Of a DNA stretch of 6,032 bases, positions 5,536 to 6,032 are shown piece after piece (positions within the stretch are counted from its first letter, which is position 1; each line of letters begins with the position of its first letter). The DNA comes from Clostridiaceae bacterium (lineage in GTDB: Bacteria > Bacillota > Clostridia > Oscillospirales > Acutalibacteraceae). Where the stretch lies: assembly GCA_016281115.1 (NCBI GenBank), contig JAEEHZ010000152.1, positions 1 to 6,032 of the forward strand. Direction: 5' to 3'. The notes under the pieces are model-generated. The model searched no databases. It had not been told where the DNA came from and worked only from the letters and a program-made list of their open reading frames with translations. Made by a program: the position numbers and the translations under genes.

Positions 5536-6032
5536 ATGAAAAAAATAGCGTTAAGTATTTGTGTTGCTTTGTTAGTATTAGTTCAGCTTTTCGGTTGCGG
5601 TACTGCCGAGAATATCGAAACAGGTATATCCGATGATAAAGCTGATGCTTTTGTATTTACCGATTCTTGCGGCAGAGATGTAACACTGCCTAAGAATATA
5701 ACAAAAATTGCGCCGAGCGGCTCAACCGCTCAAATGATTTTATATGCCATTGCCGATGATCTGCTTGTGGGTTTGAGCAGTACGCCTTCTATCGAGCAAA
5801 TGAAATATTTTCCGGAAGAATTTGTTTATTTGCCGACATTCGGACAGTTTTACGGCAGTAAGGCAAATATGAATATGGAGTCGCTTATTGCCGCAAAGCC
5901 CGATGTTATAATAGACGTCGGCGATATGAAGGATACCCATAAAGAAGATATGGATTCAATTCAGGCGCAGACAGGTATACCCACCATATTCATTGAAGCC
6001 CATTTAGAAACCTTTGCCGACGCATACCGCAC
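5536..6032 (+). CDS. ABC transporter substrate-binding lipoprotein (iron/cobalamin type), cut by the right edge
   Basis: The visible 165 residues start MKKIALSICVALLVLVQLFGCG, a lipoprotein signal with a basic start, a hydrophobic core and a lipobox LFGC whose Cys21 would be lipidated. Residue -2 is Phe, slightly unusual. The mature part begins with a short polar linker, then FTDSCGRDVTLP (about 41-52), the classic start of the PF01497 periplasmic-binding fold (FecB/BtuF/FhuD type). It continues with KIAPSGSTAQMILYAI and KPDVIIDVGD (about 121-130). It should sit on the outer face of the membrane and bring an iron-siderophore, heme or corrinoid to a FecCD-type permease, probably encoded just beyond the edge. 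The ligand cannot be told. The ATG at 5536 has AGAGGA (5522-5527) 8 nt upstream. It has its own promoter with an operator-like repeat, so it is not part of the upstream operon. No stop is reached. Confidence 0.88.
   Translation, partial: MKKIALSICVALLVLVQLFGCGTAENIETGISDDKADAFVFTDSCGRDVTLPKNITKIAPSGSTAQMILYAIADDLLVGLSSTPSIEQMKYFPEEFVYLPTFGQFYGSKANMNMESLIAAKPDVIIDVGDMKDTHKEDMDSIQAQTGIPTIFIEAHLETFADAYR

Overview
The window looks like chromosomal DNA of a low-GC Gram-positive bacterium of the class Clostridia, most likely an Oscillospiraceae/Ruminococcaceae-type gut organism. The basis is AT-rich intergenic DNA, strong AGGAGG-type ribosome binding sites, near-perfect sigma-A promoters, a DnaD-type (Firmicutes) primosome protein, a zinc-ribbon/PASTA kinase-like protein and a lipoprotein substrate-binding protein. 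This taxonomic placement is inferred from gene content and my memory of protein families, not from a search.

Layout. Positions 1-184 are a divergent control region: a consensus promoter on the minus strand drives what appears to be the first 11 nt of a tRNA gene running off the left edge, and a second consensus promoter on the plus strand drives a five-gene operon. The operon (185-5429) encodes: (1) a membrane-anchored protein with an N-terminal zinc ribbon, a kinase fold that has lost its catalytic residues, and two extracellular PASTA repeats; (2) a DnaD-family primosome protein with a winged-helix-like N-terminus and two DnaD/DnaB_2 modules; (3) a DnaC/DnaI-type AAA+ helicase loader with a cysteine cluster; (4) a CPBP-family multi-pass membrane protease-like protein; (5) the tRNA adenosine deaminase TadA. 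Gaps are 45, 38 and 28 bp (using the preferred starts), followed by an 8-bp overlap. No internal terminator was seen. A bulged-stem terminator with a U-run closes the operon at 5436-5471.

Five bases later a new sigma-A promoter begins, overlaid by a perfect 9-bp inverted repeat that is probably an operator. It drives a lipoprotein substrate-binding protein of an iron/cobalamin-type ABC importer, cut by the right edge.

Genes 2 and 3 form a plausible replicative-helicase loading pair. The most interesting points are the wall-sensing-type PASTA pseudokinase heading the same transcript as the helicase-loading genes, a perfect hairpin lying between the strong Shine-Dalgarno and the start of the helicase-loader gene, and the operator-like palindrome over the last promoter. 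No CRISPR array, insertion sequence, prophage module or defence system is visible.
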